From contig KN883453.1 in assembly GCA_000934455.1 (NCBI GenBank), forward strand, positions 38,632 to 102,631: a stretch of DNA of 64,000 bases, read 5' to 3'. This DNA is from Apostichopus parvimensis. Taxonomy: Eukaryota > Echinodermata > Holothuroidea > Aspidochirotida > Stichopodidae. How positions within the stretch are numbered: position 1 is the first letter of the stretch; each line of letters opens with the position of its first letter. The notes under the pieces were generated by a model. It ran no database searches and was not told the origin of the DNA. It saw only the letters and a list, made by a program, of their open reading frames with translations. Position numbers and translations under genes: made by a program. Shown piece by piece: positions 31,126 through 42,630 of the stretch.

Positions 31126-33430
31126 GTTGAACGGCATTACAAGCCTTACCACTATCATTCATCTCAATCCATGCCACAAAGCACTAAAAATTATCACAAG
31201 GTCAAGAAAATCAAAGTTAAACGAAATCACTGTAACAACCACTGAAAGTGATATTTCAGATAAGGATCAAGGGAATGTTACTGCCGAGACAACGCAGGAT
31301 GTAACACTGCTCGCTGTGATAGGTTGTGAATTTGAAGAGCAGAGTTATAGCAGTGGATACTTTGAGGATGCACCACCTACAGCTGAGGACTGTTTGTCAA
31401 ATTGATGAACAAGACAACTCCGATTTAGACAGTGGAAAATATGATGAAAGTTTCAACGAAGCCTCCTCTTCGAGTGATGATGGTGATGACAGCAATGAAG
31501 ATGTTTGTGGTGATTTTACGGTCAAAGACTTTTTTTCATCTGGGGAGGAAAAGTGCTACGCTCTGTGGGCTTACGCGATGCGACATCGACTTACATTGTC
31601 AGCCCTTTATGATATGCTGAAATTAAAACCCTTTGGTGGTAATGTTGATAAGGTCAAACGTAAGGACTTGGAAAAAGTATTAGACTCTGTCGATATTAAG
31701 TTTTTAGATGTTTGTGAAGTGTGTGGAGAACTGTATCCTGAGAATCCAAGTGCCATTTCTTGCAGCAATTCATGCAATAGTTTACGATATGCAGGCACCA
31801 AGTCTGAGCAAACAAAGCAAAACCGTAAGTACTTCATTGCTACATTGTCGGTTGAGGAGCAATTAAAAGAAATTCTTACTCGCCCCAACATTTGGAAAGC
31901 ATTTAAAAACAATAAGCCAAATAGTGATGGACTCCTATGTGACATAATTGATGGACAAGGGTATAAAGACGTTTTGTCGAGTCAAGGATCCATGTTCATG
32001 GAAACTGTCACTTTAAGTTTCAACACAGATGGTGCGCAGTTGTTTCCTTCATCAAGTATCGATGTATGGCCAATCTTCCTTGTCATAAATGAACTGCCAC
32101 TAACACTAGGTCTAACATCATTACATGGGGTTTATGGCAAACCCAATATGATGATGGTTTCAATATTCCAATTGACGGCAAGGATTTGTTATGCAATGCA
32201 ATTGTTATTGTTGGTATAATGGATCTAATGGCCAAGGCACCTGTTCTTTGCATGTCCTACCACAATGGCATGTATGGGTGTAGCACATGTGAGCATCCAG
32301 GCATCGTTGTAAAGTCTGGTGGCGGCAATGCAAGATCTTACCCTGCTCCTGATCCTCAGAATCCACCATCGTTACGCACAACTGAAGGTCTGCTACAGAC
32401 AGAGATGCTGACCCGCATGGTGTGAAGACCGTGTCTCCCTTGTTTGCAATGAAATGATGCACGCTGCATTGTTAGGTGTTAAAAAGAAGCTTATGGCTCT
32501 TTGGTTTCAAGACAAATACAAAAAATCAGAGTTTTCAATTGCAAAGCATGCTTCAGATACAGGTTAATGATAATGTACACCGTAAGCCAACGAAATTTAC
32601 CAAAGGTATGAAGGCGAGCAATGTCTCCAGGGTATTCTTCCAGAAAAATACTTAAACCACTTCGCGCATCTTTTTTAAGGAATATACCTATTACTTGGAA
32701 CTGCAATCTGTGAAGCAGATCTACAACAGGCAGAACATGACCTGAAAATATTTTACACTGACTTACCATGGCAGGGAGCACTGTGGTTTAAATGTTCACA
32801 ATGTCGGGGCTCACTTCACATGGTATGTACGTTTGTGGGGACCACTGTGGGCATGGTCTTGCTTTCCGTATGAAGACATGAATGGACATATCCTTAATGT
32901 GGTCCATGGCACAGGTAATGTTACAGTTCAGTTCTCCGAAAAGTGACTAAAGGTCAAAACTTCGCAAATTGAAGAACTACGATGATTGTGCTGTTGCTGG
33001 AGGTATGCAAGTACTGCACCCATCGAACTGCCAAATCGACGGCATACAGGCTTATATTTCACGTGCAGAATGTCACAACCAGTTGTATAAAGCAACTAGG
33101 ATTGTTAAAGATGGCCATGTTTTCTTCAGTAAGGATTATACCAGGATGGAGAAACAAATCAGTCACATAGTAGTAATTGACGAGCCAATACCAAGTATTG
33201 CCAGTATTTCATAGTTTGTTTTGCTGCAGTAAACAGGATAAAACTTTAAGAATCTCAACCTTACCTCAAAATGGGTGTAAAGCATCTGATAAAGGTAGAT
33301 TATATTAAGTCAGAAAATGACTTTCATGTCATACCAGTGTCAAAACTTAAAGACAAATTGTTGTATGTTAACTGCTGTGAATCGTCACTCATTTGTACAA
33401 TGGTAAATTTCCATGGTCTTGCCTGCTAGA
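31126..33430 (+). pseudogene. tnp2/CACTA (EnSpm)-like transposase relic
   Basis: The main frame (31326-32219) has an acidic leader (EQDNSDLDSGKYDESFNEAS), SGEEKCYALWAYAMRHRLT, a CEVCGELY...C zinc motif, the catalytic-region signature ETVTLSFNTDGAQLFPSSS and WPIFLVINELPL. It then continues out of frame as LMAKAPVLCMSYHNGMYGCS with TCEHPG (32186-32425), LLGTAICEADLQQAEHDLKIF (32690-32750), TVGMVLLS, and a C-terminal VDYIKSENDFHVIPVSKLK (to about 33430). This order matches tnp2-type transposases of animal and plant CACTA elements, where NTDG holds an acidic catalytic residue. Roughly six frame changes or stops make it inactive. Terminal CACTA repeats were not found. A zinc-finger exon at 30327 probably belongs to it. 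Confidence 0.7.
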
Positions 33431-33846
33431 ATAGAATTCCCTGGGCTTAGCAGAGGAGCAGCTCCTGCACTTCTGCTCATGTGAACGTCTTTGGCAGACT
33501 GTGCCAATGATTTAAGAAATTGACGTGCAAGTTACCTTTGTGCACTTCGTTCATTTTGTGCATGTGATCAATAGTTTCAATAGTCATAGAACAAATAGAA
33601 ACTGTCATGTGATCATTTAAGTAAAGCTTTTGTAAATATTTGTGAAAGTTTCCAATACAAATTTTCATGAGCAAATAATAGTTGACATGTGAGCAATGAA
33701 CTATATTGCTGTTATGTGATTCTTTTTGCACTCATCATTGTGAACATTTTCCATTTGATGAGACTTCATGGCCCATGCGATGGAACTATATTTACATCCT
33801 TAAACATTTTCAAGATAAACCTCTGCAAAGGTTGACCATTTCTGTC
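33431..33846. other. Non-coding gap between CACTA relic and LINE
   Basis: AT-rich. The 84-codon minus frame at 33477-33731 has no motif. Probably the 3' flank of the CACTA relic. Confidence 0.4.
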
Positions 33847-33896
33847 AAAATGTGCTCCTACGCACAGGCCCCTGGGGTGTTGAACGGGCACCGATA

Positions 33897-34450
33897 GGTT
33901 CGGATCGACCTCAAGCAGGACATTCCCTCCTTCCTTTTTATTGCCGGGCATAAAGCTCACGGAGAGACCGGGCACGAAGCCAAGGGCTGCCCGAACAAAA
34001 AGTGTGGGCGCTGCCTTCGTCTTGGGCATGATACCTCTGCTTGCCCAAGCGAAGTTGTGTGCTCACTCTGTGGGAAGGAGGGACATGTCTTTCGCGCTTG
34101 TCCCTCCTCTTATGTCTTTATGACAAAGAGTGGGGGGTCAAGCAAAGGCGCCAAGTTCTGGCGCATCTACTGCCTCGGAGGAAGCTCCACGCAAGGAGGG
34201 GGAACCGGGTGAGGATTCACCTTCCGCACCTGGTTCACCCTCCCCCGTAATGGGAGACCCCAACCCCGTGCCCCCACCGAGAAAGTCTCCACCAGCTCCC
34301 CCATCAACTCGTCCAGTTCTGTCCCCAGTCCGCCGCTGGTATCGCCAGATCTGGAGACTCGGTGATCGTAGAGCCGAAACGTGCCACCGGGACGAGCTGG
34401 TACGACGAGATGGGGGAACTCTCTCTAAAAAGGTCGGCCTCAAGTGACGA
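33897..34450 (+). pseudogene. LINE ORF1 C-terminal half (lineage B), zinc knuckles
   Basis: The plus frame encodes RIDLKQDIPSFLFIAGHKAH, then GHEAKGCPNKKCGRCLRLGH with two CCHC knuckles ending CSLCGKEGHVFRACPSSY, then a proline/serine-rich tail (about 34200-34330). ORF1 proteins of L1/Tx1-type LINEs coat the element RNA, and knuckles of this type bind nucleic acid. This lineage differs clearly from ORF1 lineage A (KSDIPSTLWANGHRAH) at 46, 50 and 60 kb, although the linked ORF2 is the same family. Confidence 0.65.
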
Positions 34451-34515
34451 CTCAGACGACGATACGTGTCGTCTAGAGCTCGCTTGAAGCTTACAGAATC
34501 GTCGTCGGCGTAGTT

Positions 34516-35260
34516 ATGCCTCATTGCCCTCTCATGGCCCATACATTTTCAGTTGCCACTTTCAACGTCAATAGCATGAGGGATCATCGCAAGCGCAGTC
34601 GCATTTTCCAATATTGTATTTCAATGGAGGTCGACTGCGTTTGCCTGCAAGAAACACATATTATGGAAGATGTCCCTCTATGGGCTTATGAGTGGGGTGG
34701 TGGGCTGCATGCTTCGTTTGGTTCGTCTTCATCCTGTGGCACTGTCATCCTTCTGTCACCTCGTCAGACGGGTTGTGCCACTAGGGTGGAGACGGATCAC
34801 GAGGGCCGATTGGTTTGCATTCTATTCAAGTATCCACAGGGTAACATCTCCCTTTGCAATGTGTATGCTCCCAATCGGCCTTCTACTAGACGAGAATTTG
34901 TTAACACGCTGCCTTCCTTTGTTCCTGGTAGTGCACCATGAGACTGTGTCCCAGACTCGGGTCTTGACAGACTCGGGGCTTCTGTGTCTGCTAGTCCTGA
35001 CGCTGGGATCACAGAGCTGGACAGATTCACTTCGGCACACCTTTTAGCCGATGTCTGGAGGCATATGCACCCGTGTAGTACGGCGTATACGTGGGTGAGG
35101 CCTAACGGAGAAGATGCCTCCAGGATAGATCGAGTGTATGCGCCCGTGAGTTTTAAGTTTTCGGGTTGCGTCCGCTCTGTCCGCTCTCTGTCCGCTCTGT
35201 CCGCTGTCCGCTCTCTGACCATGACACTGTAGTAGCACGTTTTGTTTTGCCTTCCATTTT
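34516..35260 (+). pseudogene. LINE ORF2 APE-type endonuclease domain
   Basis: An ATG at 34516 (MPHCPLMAH) opens ORF2. Motifs in order are SVATFNVNSMRDHRKRS, VDCVCLQETHIM (catalytic Glu), SSCGTVILLS, NVYAPNRPSTRREF, then in a second frame TWVRPNGEDASRIDRVYA and finally a DHD motif (GACCATGACAC at 35217). These match exonuclease-endonuclease-phosphatase nucleases that nick target DNA to prime reverse transcription. One frame change near 34940 and a CCGCTCTGT-type tandem expansion (35171-35217) just before the SDHDT site disrupt it. Confidence 0.75.
35171..35217. repeat. Microsatellite-like CCGCTCTGT repeat inside the endonuclease
   Basis: About five imperfect units of (T)CCGCTCTG(T) or CCGCTCTCTGT. 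They lie directly before the GACCATGACAC that encodes the conserved DHD motif. The repeat encodes RSVRSLSALSAVRSL and is absent from normal endonuclease spacing, so it is a local slippage expansion. Confidence 0.6.
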
Positions 35261-35341
35261 CCCGATCAGGCGGGGCTGGGCCTATGGAAGCTTAACTGTC
35301 GTATTCAAGGTCTCGAGACCAGGTACAAAGGATGGCAAACA

Positions 35342-37950
35342 TTGAAGCCGGCCTTTGCCTCTACATCCCAATGGTGGGATGATGTCAAGTTGCGCATCAA
35401 ACGCTACGCAATACAGTATTGCGTGACCCGCGCACGGCGTCGAAGAGAAAAATTCTCGAAGCTGTGCGCGGAGGTGAAGTTTGGCGACCCTTCGGCTGTC
35501 ATCGCTTTGCAGACCTATCTCGATGAAAAGTACCACGGTGCCCGCGTCAGGGCCCGTGTCGAAGCGGTGGAAGCCGAGGAACGCCCTTCACTGAGGTTTT
35601 ACCAGTCCGTAAGCTCATCGGCGGGTGACAGACGCGTCCCATCTGTGCGCGCTACTGATGGGACCGTGGTTAGTGACCCTCACGGCATTGTCCGCGTATA
35701 CAAGGATTATTATTCGAGTTTGTTTACGCGTGGCAATGTCGACTTGTCGGCACAGGCCGATTTATTGAGGGGAATCTCAAAAACTGTTCCCCACGATGTC
35801 AATGATATTTTGGGGGGGGGGGCGGAATAACCACTGTTGAGCTTTGGAAGGCGCTTTCGAATATAAAGAATGGCAAGTCCCCGGGTTCGGACGGGCTTCC
35901 GAGGGAGTTCTACCGAACCTTCTGGGCATTAAAAGGACCCGACCTCAGAGCCGTCTTCGAGGACGCCTTCCAAAACGGACTGTTAAACCAAAGTCAACGT
36001 CTGGGCATGATTACTTTGCTGCCCAAGTCTGGGGACCCCTTGGATCCTCATAACAAGCGTCCAATCACCTTGTTAAATGTAGACTACAAGTTGCTGGCTA
36101 TGCCGCATCTTGTGGGTGATCTCCAGACTTGTGCAGTGAAGGGTCATTGCATCCAGCAGAACTTGTGGTTGATGCGCGACTTGACCGACTTTGTTATTGA
36201 CCGAGATCTGCCATGTGCATTAGTGTCTCTGGACCAGCAGAAGGCCTTTGACATGGTGGATCGTGGGTTTTTAATGAAGGTATTGGAGACGTTTCAGTTG
36301 CACCCGGTTTTTCGTAAATGGATTTCTGTTTTGTATCAGGAAAGTTTCAGTTCTGTAATCGTAAATGGGTTTTGTTCGGAGGTTTTTAACGTGGAGAGAG
36401 GGGTGCGCCAGGGGTGCCCTCTGTCTCCATTACTTTGTTATGTTTAGCGAGTCCCTCTCTCGTCTATTGGAAAGGGACTCAAGACTTGTTCCATTCGTTG
36501 TGCCAGGGGGTGCCAAAGTGAAATGCGTTCAATATGCAGATGACGTCACGTGTGTTGTTTCGAGTCTTGGCTATTTTCGTACCCTCTCGCAGGATTTATC
36601 TATCTTTGAGAGAGCTACCGGGGCGAAGTTGAATCCGGAAAAGACAAAGGGCCTTCGCCTTGGTAGCTGGAGATACAGAGACTTGCCATTCGGTGCATCG
36701 TGGTCGGGTCAAAATATCAAAATTAATGGTATATGGTTCGGCTGCGATGCACCTTGTGATGCAACCTGGAACGAGAGGGCTGAGGTACTTGAGAGCAGGC
36801 TCGAAACCTTTGGCACACGCTGGCTTTCGATCCTAGGGAAAGTCACCGTAATTAATCGTTTTGTTTCGCCCATCTTGTGGTACCCGGGCGCGGTGCGGTT
36901 GGAGAGAGCGATATTTTCATTTATTTGGTCGGGTGGTACAGAGCTTATCAAAAGGGCGGTAATGTACCAAAAACTGGACAAGGGTGGGTTAGGGGTGGTT
37001 CATCTGGGAAGTAAATTGACCTTTTTGTTATTTAAGCAGTTCTTTGTAGCGGTAACTGACCCCGGGTTGCCTTCTTCATATTTTGTACGTTTTTGGGGCG
37101 GTTTGCACCTGCGTCGATGGGTCCCGGCGCTGTTTAGCAACAGAACCGCATAGTAGTACTCCAAACAGGGTGGTGCGTGACATTTGCTCCGCTCTGATTG
37201 AGTTGCCCCCTGTTGACCTGTCACAGCCGGCCCTCGTTCACAGTTCGTTGCGGGATAGGGCCTTGAATGCAATTTTTGTCCAGGGACGTCATTCTGCCGA
37301 AGTATGGCGTTCGGTGCATTCAAGGCTGAATGGTTGCAGGCTCCGTGATCTTGCATGGAGAATTGCACACGGTGCCTTGGTGACCAACCTAAAAAGATAT
37401 CATTGGCGATTGGGTGATGGACTGTGCCCAAGGACCGGCTGTGACAGCTTAGAGAGTACCGCTTATGTTTTTTGGCATTGTTGCTTTGTAGTAAACTTAT
37501 GGGAGTGGTTCCAGACCTGGACCGACCGTGTTACGGGAGACCGTTCATGGTCGGTAGGGTAGGGCTTTATTTTATATGGGGTAGACCCTCCAGTTTGTTC
37601 GGTTGCGGTGTTGCACCGCATTATTTTTGTTTGCTCTATTGTAAAAAAACATGTTTGGCGGAATAGATGTAATGTGGTTTTTAGGTGAAACTTGCCCAGT
37701 TGGCAGGCAGCCTGGAGGCTGTAAAGTGTGACATTCGCCTTGAAGTCGATTTTCGCCGTTTAGCTGGGGCTGCCTTTTTTGGACGCTGGTGTGCTGGGGA
37801 GGGGTGTTTCGTTTCGCTGCGTGCTGATCGTCGTTTTGTGGTTTTTGGAATGTTTCAGTGTGTTGTTGGGGGTTTGTCTCTGCAGGTCGGTGGGCGAATT
37901 TTACTCTTTGGCTCGCTTGACTTGACTTTTCATGGGATGGTTGGGTAGTG
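35342..37950 (+). pseudogene. LINE ORF2 reverse transcriptase and C-terminal domain
   Basis: Pieces in order: RRREKFSKLCAEVKFGD, EERPSLRFYQSVSSSAGDRR, SPGSDGLPREFYRTFW, GMITLLPKSGDPLDPHNKR, LDQQKAFDMVDRGFL, RGVRQGCPLSPLL, VQYADDVTCVVSSL (catalytic YADD), KLNPEKTKGLRLGSWRY, FSFIWSGGTELIKRAVMYQ, the C-terminal CPRTGCDSLESTAYVFWHCC, and LRDLAWRIAHGALVTNLKRY. The RT primes on nicked target DNA and copies the element RNA. The frame changes about five times (one at the G-run 35812-35822) and has the same TAG after SPLLCYV as the 24-27 kb copy. The two therefore share a recent ancestor or a common defective lineage. Confidence 0.8.
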
Positions 37951-37977
37951 CCGTTTGGCCGGGTCACGTTAAAAGCA

Positions 37978-38800
37978 TAGCAATCACTGAAAAAGAGAAA
38001 AAGGTCAATAAAAATAGTTACAACTTAGAGTATCCCAAAATGTCAATGCTGGTAGTCACAGATTGGCAGGCAGAAAGACAACATCCTGTGGAATGTTGTA
38101 CTAAAATTTGAGTAATTAGTAATCTTTTTGAACACACAAACTTGTCAGAATTGTTTGCTTTTATTATCGTTGTTCATTACTTCCAAAAAATGTATCCTTG
38201 TTCTGTGAACGTATTTTACATACATAAGGACTGATTTAAAGATCGGGTTTACTTGCCGTCACCCTTCTTCCCCTCCCCTCTCCCAACCTTCCCCGCATGG
38301 TTACGACACGCAGTTGGAGTCATGGGGGATGACATTTCTTTCTGCTCATATTTTGTTTCTTTGTAGAAAATGTTCTTATCTCCATTAACTGACTTTTCAA
38401 GTATTCGTTACGCTACAGTACCTTTCAACCATTCTATTGGTTCTATTAATTCATTAAGTCCATTGATAAGGCTCCGTGAACGGATTGCGTAACGATGACT
38501 GTTTTAAGGAACGATAGTTTATTAGATGAGAAATCATTAAACAATACAGAACCTCATTAGTTATAAGCGACTTTGGTCGTTGATACTATTTTGTCATTCT
38601 AAGCTATCTACTTTGTATAGCTCCTACTTACATTGTAAGTGATGTATTTATGAAATACAGCCTCTTGGCAAGCAACTGCAAACATGTGTGTAAGTGTTAT
38701 ACTTGCAGTGATCATTAAAGATCAATATACATGACACATACAAGTTAGCACTAAAATCTTCGGTACAAGCTTCTACATCCAGCTTGCGGTATATGGCTTA
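37978..38800. other. Non-coding stretch
   Basis: No motif-bearing frame. A CT-rich segment at 38250-38300 (CTTCTTCCCCTCCCCTCTCCC) is the only notable feature. Confidence 0.45.
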
Positions 38801-38805
38801 CCGGC

Positions 38806-40559
38806 AAAATCACAGATTTAAAAGAGGGAGAAGTTTTAATAAAATGGAAACATTACAACACTTCGGATTGGATAAAGGAATCCCTTGTTAGAATTCCGCT
38901 GACAAAAAGGAAATGTAAAATTAATCGCGGAGATTGGAATGAACGGTTGCGAACAGCAATGTATAAATAGGAGAAGTTGTGACAATTAAGAAAGTAGATG
39001 GAACATGTAGGGAAAATGTAGTGATCGAGGAGAACGATCCATTTGGATGCGTGGTAAGTGAAATTACTTATTTTTATAAAAATACTGACATCCTGCTTAG
39101 CAATCACAGGCTAAGGAGCATCGAGTTCAATAAACCTGGAGCAATCATGTCAATAGGCGCGCATATTATGCATAGAGGGTCATGTGATATGTTCCAGGGT
39201 TTTACCGTACTAGGATATTCGTATATCAGTTAAAAAATTGTAACGTTACACACAGTAAAGTATAGGCCTAGAAGAGTTTTGTAGGGTAGATCGTTTTACT
39301 CTCATATCGGTTTACGGATCAGTATCTCAACGCCATTTTCATAAATCTAACATGGTTTCATGTTGTCTGCTGCTGTATAGTATGAAATCAGTGTGAATCT
39401 ATTATGCCCTAAGACACAGCAATTTTAATGTTCGATCATTGCCTAGGAACGATATCATTAATTTCAAGTGACCTATTCACGGGGGGGGGGGGGGGGGTAG
39501 CGTTGCAACATAACGAACTCTTTAACAAATGTGGGATGGATCTTGAAAGTTAATTGGTTTCATTAATGAGGGCTAAGGGGGTTTACTACATATAGGCTCA
39601 TATAATATCCCTTTAGCGTCAGATTCGTGCACCGCCTACCGATCCTGAAAAGGAAAAGTGCTTTAAGAGTTATATTGGTCACAACGTAATGTTTGTTTGT
39701 TTTTTAAATGCAGATGCAAGGTTCCAACAGAAATACAAAGTATGAGTGGCTGGGGGAATCTCTGGAGCCTGTTGAAGTTGCTGTCATCCAGACGCCAAAG
39801 CCACCAAGACCACCCTCCTTTCAAGAGACTGTTGGCTCGCATGCTGGACCCAATGTTCAGAGATCTCCTAGGGCCACAAGGACTGCACTAACAGCCTCAG
39901 ATACTGATATTGAAAACCAGACTCCCCCACAACATGGAAACAAATGCAAGCAACAACACCACACAACACCGAGACCACCAAAGAAAACGACGTTCGTAAA
40001 AAAGAAGGTAATTATCAATCTTGTACTCGATCTTTCTTTACATATATATGAACGGTCTTATTGACTTTGTTGCGCGTGTCGCTTGAAATGAGACTTTTTG
40101 AAGTCGGGTCCGGTAATGAACTCTGCATCATGCTCTGTGCTGGCGAAGCCACGATAGCTCTTCTAGATGTGGTGGAAAATGTGACATGAGCGGGAGCTCC
40201 ACCGAAGTTACCCGAAGAATGGCTAAACTGCACTCCACCTCTAACGTGATCAGCGATCTGCGAAGCCCGATTTCAAAGGCTTAGAGACAAGTTTGATGTT
40301 CGAATGGGGCAGATAGAACTTCTGCTTCAGCAGCAACAATAACAACTGCAGAAGCAGGAAAAGGAAATAAATGCATTAAGGGAACGACTCTCAGAGCGCG
40401 CGACTTCTGTAGAGCGACCAATAGTCAAGCAACCTGTACAAGTTGATTATACACCATTGGTATCCAATGCCATCGGAGGAGCATTGGAAGCCCTCAACGA
40501 CGAAGATAATGTAATTCACAGGAATATACATTTAGGGCACACCGTCCGTGCAAAGCAGG
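38806..40559 (+). pseudogene. Decayed three-exon gene of unknown family
   Basis: The first coding block (about 38806-39054) reads LKEGEVLIKWKHYNTSDWIK, then after a frame change VTIKKVDGTCRENVVIEEND. The block ends at a perfect donor (GCGTG/GTAAGT). The second exon (39714-40005) has a good acceptor (TTTTAAATGCAG), the text YEWLGESLEPVEVAVIQTPK, a proline- and serine-rich region and a basic end (KKTTFVKKK), and a donor (AAG/GTAATT). The third (about 40240-40559) reads EARFQRLRDKFDVRMGQIEL, a Gln-rich coiled coil interrupted by one stop, EINALRERLSER, then DYTPLVSNAIGGALEALNDE, and a donor (AAGCAG/GTGTAA). The SH3-like beta text of exon 1 plus a coiled coil recalls chromo-barrel genes such as 17.4-17.9 kb, but I cannot assign it. 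Confidence 0.35.
39481..39497. repeat. 17-bp G homopolymer
   Basis: The longest of more than a dozen G or C runs of nine bases or more in this window. It sits in intron-like DNA of the decayed gene. Confidence 0.9.
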
Positions 40560-41115
40560 TGTAAATATGTTAATTATGGATGGTAAGGGGAGGGCCGGGG
40601 GATTGTATTATTACGTGTTATAGGCATTGACTCCATGGCATTGAAACCACAACAGAAATTCCCGTCATAGTAACGAACTATCAATGTATTAATGAGAGTA
40701 TTGGCATTCGTTTTGGGTGGTAACTGGTCATTAAGTAAATAAAGAAATAACGTTAATTATGGATGGTTGAAGGGGGGGTGGTTAAGGTAAATCTCTCAGA
40801 TATTCGGGTTTCATTTTTTTTAATCAAAGTATTCCTAGTTTTTCGTAATAGGACAATATTGGCGGGTTTTTAACGAAATTGGGTTAGTTACCAGAGATCT
40901 ATAGACAATATTCATTTCATATTAACAAACTATCAAACTTAACGTGAGTTTCACATTGTTATAGTGTTTATACGTTTTATACTTATTAATAGTCATTAAG
41001 AAAATAAAGGAATAAGTTAATTATGGAAGGTTCAGGGGGGGGGGGGTTCATAGTGTCATAGTGTTTATACGTTTCATTATACTGGTCATTAAGAAAATAA
41101 GGAAATAACAGTGTA
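40560..41115. repeat. Imperfect tandem repeat block
   Basis: Units containing GGTCATTAAG-AAATAAAG-AATAA, GTTAATTATGGA-GGTT and a following G-run recur at about 40568, 40730, 40990 and 41085. CATAGTGTTTATACGTTT is present twice (about 40962 and 41056). Unit length drifts between about 90 and 260 bp. It lies just upstream of the Tc1-like element and may include its decayed left end. Confidence 0.5.
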
Positions 41116-41249
41116 TCTTAAAATTGTCTTTTAATTCTTTAGATATTTGGTTCGTTTCATACATTATTTTTCACTGGTATTCAATTACATGGGGATGCAA
41201 GCATTGGGTTTTATCTACGGGATGTGAAATGATTCAAAATCACCTCGCT

Positions 41250-42064
41250 TAATTTGAAAATAAGAGATGCTGGCACTGTTATATCCAGAAATTCCGTCGC
41301 AAAATGAGGAACTATCTTCAAGCAACTTACGAAGGGAACTTTTGACACGAACCGGGTCCGATATATGCACTTGAACAATCAGAAAGAAGCGGGCCGAACT
41401 TGGATGGATTGGTGAAAAGACTAAAAACGCACCATGCATCAGACATGCCAACCATGTAAAGCGTCGTATTCATGTTCGAGAGCTAGCCCTCCAGAAGAAG
41501 TCCTACCACAACGTGGTGTTTACCGATGAGTGTACTATTGAGTTAGACAGTCACGCGCGAGTTTCTTTTAGACTGAAATGAAAAAAAAAAATGACAGGGA
41601 GACCCAAACATGATATGTTTGGGCAGGTATATGAAAGAGAGAGGGGCCACGAATATTGTCATATTCGATGGAATCATGCGTCAAGCGTTTTTTGTAGACA
41701 TTTTACGAGATGCATTCGTACCATTTGGACGGAAGTGTTACCCCGAGGGATTCAGGCTAATGCAAGACAACGACCACACACATACAAGCCTGTACGCTAG
41801 ACGGTTATAGAGGACGCTGTGATCGTTTGGTGGAAAACACCCCCTGACAGTCCCGACTTAAATGTAATCGAGAAAGTATGGCATGAGAGGAAGCATTTTC
41901 TTCGGAAAGACTTCAAACCCTTGAAGAAAGAAGAGCTTGTGGATGGAATCTGTACGTTTTGGAAAGAACGGTTGACTCCACACAAGTGCCGAAAGTACAT
42001 TTCGAATCTTCGTAAGATAATACCAGCTGTAATTGTAAACAAAGGGAAAGCTACCGAGTTTTGA
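41250..42064 (+). pseudogene. Tc1/mariner-type transposase relic
   Basis: Plus-strand text in order: RRELLTRTGSDIC, IRKKRAELGWIGEKTKNAP, HVKRRIHVRELALQKKSYH, VVFTDECTIEL (first catalytic Asp), GATNIVIFDGIMRQAFFVDI, EGFRLMQDNDHTHTS (second Asp), WWKTPPDSPDLNVIEKVW (third acidic residue, about 34 residues on, so DD34E), and C-terminal LRKIIPAVIVNKGKATEF. The enzyme would cut and paste DNA at TA sites. At least one stop after CTWTIR-type text, a frame change at an A-run (41579-41590), and a one-base shift near 41810 make it inactive. Terminal inverted repeats were not located. The C-terminal 139 bp occur again at 42440. Confidence 0.75.
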
Positions 42065-42384
42065 CGGAGGTGCACCAATACAACAGCTCTGGGTCAGGGC
42101 CAGCAAATTCTCCAGAAAGAGCAAACCTATACCCCTTTAAAACATGATGTTTCTTTTCTCCGGTTTTTTGCTTATTATTACTTTATTTTCAATGTATATG
42201 ATTAAGAAAAACATACGCACTACAGCTTTACGGTGGCATGCAGCTAAATAAACCCCTTCATATTTGAACTTGCACTGCAATCAGAAACTCTTTGAAAAAA
42301 AGAACATCAAGCGCATGTTGTATGTTCGGAGCGTGTTCACACTTGTAAAGGTTTCTCTGACTGTGCTGGGGGGGGGGGGGGGGT

Positions 42385-42630
42385 TCTACCGTCCGCCCTT
42401 TCAATATGTTGGCATATTACTTACTCACGTTTTTCTTTCTGTACGTTTTGGAAAGAACGCTTGACTCCACAGAAGTGCCGAAAGTACATTTCGAATCTTC
42501 GTAAGATAATACCAGCTGTAATTGTAAACAAAGGGAAAGCTACCGAGTTTTGACGGAGGTGCACCAATACAACACCTCTACGCCCTTTCAATATGTTGGC
42601 ATATTACTAACTCGCGTTTTTCTTTGTAAA
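42385..42630 (+). repeat. Duplicated tail of the Tc1-like element
   Basis: 42440-42578 repeats 41951-42089 (the transposase C-terminus and GACGGAGGTGCACCAATACAAC) with about three differences. In addition a 45-bp word CCCTTTCAATATGTTGGCA-TATTACT occurs at 42398-42437 and 42582-42621, flanking that copy. The block may be a partial second element or a local duplication. A 16-bp G-run (42368-42383) precedes it. Confidence 0.6.

Larger units (their letters stand above)
33847..37977 (+). mobile_element. Longest LINE copy (Tx1/L1-like), 5' truncated in ORF1
   Basis: It begins inside a divergent ORF1 lineage: CAAAATGTGCTCCTACG, matching the minus-strand copy at 49558-50232. It carries ORF1 zinc knuckles, the APE endonuclease, RT, the C-terminal domain and a 3' UTR ending GGGTCACGTTAAAAGCA. 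Part of the terminal stem-loop (between GGCC and GGGTCACG) has been deleted. RT text is nearly identical to the 24-27 kb copy. Small deletions are visible: KALCNRLAL missing after DYKLLA, YPIPRRVLV missing after PGAV. A G-run at 35812 shifts frame. Not intact, but evidently recent. Confidence 0.88.

Noticed and set aside
34138-34542. Minus-strand frame of 134 codons opposite the LINE ORF1/ORF2 junction
   Set aside because: It mirrors the proline-rich plus-strand ORF1 tail. Antisense shadow without its own motifs.
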